Of a stretch of 25,666 nt of DNA, positions 25,101-25,666 are shown in pieces. Below the pieces are notes generated by a model that saw only the letters and a list, made by a program, of their open reading frames with translations, was not told the origin of the DNA and did no database searches. Position numbers and translations under genes: made by a program. Position 1 is the stretch's first letter; the number at the start of each line of letters is the position of its first letter. The DNA comes from an uncultured Anaerococcus sp. (GTDB lineage Bacteria; Bacillota; Clostridia; Tissierellales; Peptoniphilaceae): the NCBI GenBank assembly GCA_900550345.1, contig URRX01000005.1:1-25666 (forward strand), written 5' to 3'.

Positions 25101-25666
25101 CAATTTCTTCCCTAGCGTGATTCATCATTGGCTCAACTTTTTGGGATCTTTCTACAGATGAGATTCCTTCGATGTGTTTAATCAAATCAAGATTATCTTG
25201 TTTTGTTTCAATTGCACAACCATTAAAAATTGTGTTATAGGCATATAAAACTTTTGTAGAAGAAAGTTTTGATATTTCCTTCATTGCCCTTTCCCCAGCC
25301 TCTTTATCTTTAAATTCGGCTATGTATATGAGCCTTCCCTCGTCTTTCTTTTCTACAGCTATATCATCTTTCTTTTCTTCAGTAGATGAATCCTTATTAA
25401 GGTCAGCTTTATGTGTAACTTCTGTTGCTTTCCCTTCTTTTTCAACAGACTTATCTTCTTTGAGGGAAGTTTCCAAAGCAGGAGCTTTGTCCTTGTTTGC
25501 ATCTTCTTTATTTTGTTCACTTTCTTTATCAGAAGCTTCTTCTTTTTTTGCTTCTTCTTTTTTTTGTTCACTTTCTTTATCAGAAGCTTCTTCTTTTTTT
25601 GCTTCTTCTTTTTTTTGTTCACTTTCTTTATCAGAAGCTTCTTCTTTTTTTGCTTCTTCTTTTTTT
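19126..25666 (-). CDS. Giant S8 subtilisin-like cell-envelope protease, N-terminus outside window
   Basis: At least 2,179 residues; the frame is open to the right edge, so signal peptide and start are not seen. The visible start is a Lys/Glu repeat tract, then an I9-like propeptide (IYIAEFKDKEAGERAMKEIS). The S8 triad is Asp in VIANIDTGTD, His in DPHGMHIAG and Ser in GYMSGTSMATP (Ser codon 23635-23637), with the oxyanion Asn in VATGNYA. A PA-like insertion lies between His and Ser (about 23950-24300). An Fn3-like domain follows, as in C5a peptidase and lactocepins. After a long multi-domain region comes a GKGFKGWKV repeat of InlB/Flg_new type. The C-terminus is a sorting signal: NVKTG, a hydrophobic helix and KTKKRK. 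It is probably wall-anchored and degrades host proteins. Confidence 0.92.
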   Translation of the reverse strand, partial: KKEEAKKEEASDKESEQKKEEAKKEEASDKESEQKKEEAKKEEASDKESEQNKEDANKDKAPALETSLKEDKSVEKEGKATEVTHKADLNKDSSTEEKKDDIAVEKKDEGRLIYIAEFKDKEAGERAMKEISKLSSTKVLYAYNTIFNGCAIETKQDNLDLIKHIEGISSVERSQKVEPMMNHAREEIGVNEAIDYLKAINKDMIMKFDGRGMVIANIDTGTDYRHKAMRIDDDAKPYMRYKKEDMKGTDKDFWLSDKIPHAFNYYNGGKITVEKYDDGSDYHDPHGMHIAGILAGNDTDKDIAKYNGIDGIAPNAQIFSYKMYSDSGDGFAGDETMFHAIEDAIKHKVDVVSVSSGFTGTGLIGEKYWQAVRALRKAGIPMVVATGNYATSASSSSWDLAANNQLKMTDTGNVTRTAAHEDAIAVASAKNQIVEFDKVNIGGESFKYRNIGTFFDKDKIITNEDGSKLSDKVKFVYIGKGQDEDLVGLNLKGKIAVMDRIYTKDLKYAFKRAADKGARAIMVVNTVNYYNRDNWTELPAMGYEEDEGTTCQVFSVSGDDGLKIWNMINPTNKTEVKRNKKEDFKDKLDQYYPIDMESFNKNRPKLGDEKELAFNFAPDTDKELYKEEVIVPAASTSWGPRVDLLLKPDVSAPGKNIKSTLNVIDGKSTYGYMSGTSMATPVVAASTVLIRPKLKEMLAKPVLKNLTGDDKIDLTTLTKIALQNTARPMMDPTGWKEKSLYYASPRQQGAGLINVANALRSDVIASFKNVDSAGLVNSYGSISLREIKGDKKYFTIKLINTSDRPLTFKASSSAITTDSLTNRLKLDETYKDKKSLDGKQIVPEIHPAKIKGANITFEHDVFTIAPNSSYELKAVINVGEAKDKNQFVESFIRLESKEELEAMCGGENKTVFQPSLSMPLMGFAGNWNKEPILDKWAWEEGSKSKTMEGYDDDGKPKIPGTLNKGIGGEHDIDKFNPAAVIQNRKDGNTKSLDQDPDLFALNNNQGLFDPSQSESKVARIYPLDNKGETQEVQIERGLTPSPLVLRSAEEGLISIVNTDKEGEGQKDLKVVSREHFIKGILNSKRNDAKGIKSSKLKVMGDLKWDGLIYNPRGREEGANDDNNNQDLETKLRGQFEPIAEGQYFYKFKYRLTKDYPWQVSYIPVKVDNTAPTIVDVDFSDPNKIKLIAKDTYHKAKDKYKNETLFVRDQKDHPEKFEEVANEVWYAGAAIVDEYGDVERNLDVKYAGEGEGRHRKLDAKGNTIYEIKGAGDLRGKIIEVIALDGASNFTKIHRIKFDSKADAKGMISYYLVDPDKDSSSYKKLGEISEEKLKNAISSEENTNNNKAKDEDSKPAEESSVEGEASLEIDKNISTIREFENKDLKKLIKKKYKEIEDFTTGGMKTVELDYLYDEKGNVKSYEDGSDLEYETEKLDDVKSRLGGVLSPSKDGHFEILGEVNNVSKDAKAYYGNDFKLIEIKASKYDPQTKTLTFDLFANTNDVVDGLSFTGDMNIIVKDKGQTKAKTIIRMSEKKDEAEEASPYASSYGNIIELGEGELTKQKPKDPSKMDTNKMFFDNEKGQYVLNDNMIVRKGYALRVTTFNPGKTDMLDGNGVYSKEVIEKIQNTAPNIKALSQKTIYCDSRNVEDGRSTQSVLMSALDGFNIVRYQVFKFKTNEKGEAIDKDGNLVDDPSKLVLLGKDGKEYLGDDKSNVEAIKEDGAMLFIDAKPVDLTMDRNYFNPTKDNKIYVRKPEFYLRGKIGDKGGFNWEMRVNESVVDNYLIYGDLHIDNTRDFNIKLDVKDGDIMDWGMKDYKANGFPDKVKDMDGNVYLQTGYSNLNAKAVGVHYQFLYDTVKPEIEQKEDGNTAIEYEKDKFIKFNVTDKRDGDKAGEIQYKQIFVNGRAYKSLADIKDIKDNTLTIKFVVKDFANNTSVKEFSFDKESGKLTPKAPEKVKITIDNKENELVKGEDFQLPEYKGEVPEGKGFKGWKVIGKDGKEEIKAQGAFLFAMEDLSVQPDFYELPKEVKEENKQTFDETKKKDEDYSKIWNITCPSDTEKPSDNPCEEPSEVPSENPQIPETNIAHKSENPKDNQGLVVEVSSKTKKLKGDPSKDDNLVQIPREDKDKEEARENKNQRSDDKSQANNEKAPTSTNVKTGVESLSSVVMGLFAASLALFKTKKRK
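25513..25665 (-). repeat. Three identical 51-bp tandem repeats in the protease gene
   Basis: Units at 25513-25563, 25564-25614 and 25615-25665 each encode the 17-residue unit KKEEAKKEEASDKESEQ. They appear identical at DNA level and continue beyond the window edge. A degenerate half-unit, NKEDANKDKAPA, follows. Perfect identity suggests recent expansion and likely length variation between strains; 51 bp keeps the frame. Confidence 0.9.

Noticed and set aside
25359..25622. Lys-rich 87-codon frame in the protease repeat area
   Set aside because: Shifted-frame reading of the same AAA/GAA-rich repeats; the protease frame is continuous through it.

Overview
The window is AT-rich, uses strong AGGAGG ribosome binding sites and encodes a Gram-positive wall-anchored surface protease. 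Together these point to a low-GC Firmicute. The NxKTG-like sorting signal and the protein styles fit Gram-positive anaerobic cocci (Anaerococcus, Peptoniphilus or Finegoldia type), but the genus is inference. No rRNA, tRNA or CRISPR array was seen.

Layout. (a) 1-5.5 kb holds housekeeping or solitary genes: a partial membrane protein, a CPBP intramembrane protease, a HerA-like ATPase of the DUF853 type, a SAM methyltransferase, an aromatic-acid-exporter-like membrane protein and a small ferritin-like diiron protein. (b) 5.6-6.05 kb is a graveyard of short gene remnants behind a good terminator. (c) 6.06-13.3 kb is one transport unit. Five tightly packed minus-strand genes encode two exporter-fold ABC half-transporters, an MptD-like ECF S component, an EcfT and a fused double EcfA. 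They diverge from an AraC-family regulator. The shared promoter region contains a near-perfect 15-bp Fur-box-like palindrome lying between two overlapping promoters, so the unit is best read as an iron-regulated importer of a siderophore, heme or similar ligand. (d) 13.4-17.2 kb is recombination territory: a large serine recombinase with a small acidic protein upstream, about 700 bp of non-coding DNA containing three strong hairpins and a spaced direct repeat, then a tyrosine recombinase on the other strand. (e) 17.2-19.05 kb is a complete group IIC intron with an intact domain V and a maturase gene killed by two in-frame stop codons. It sits exactly behind the terminator of the next gene and 5 bp past the stop of the tyrosine recombinase. 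(f) 19.1 kb to the right edge is a giant S8 subtilisin-like cell-envelope protease. Its N-terminus lies outside the window behind three identical 51-bp repeats.

The most interesting parts are the Fur-box/ECF/ABC cassette and the structured non-coding region between the two recombinases. No system could be shown to be new from sequence alone.
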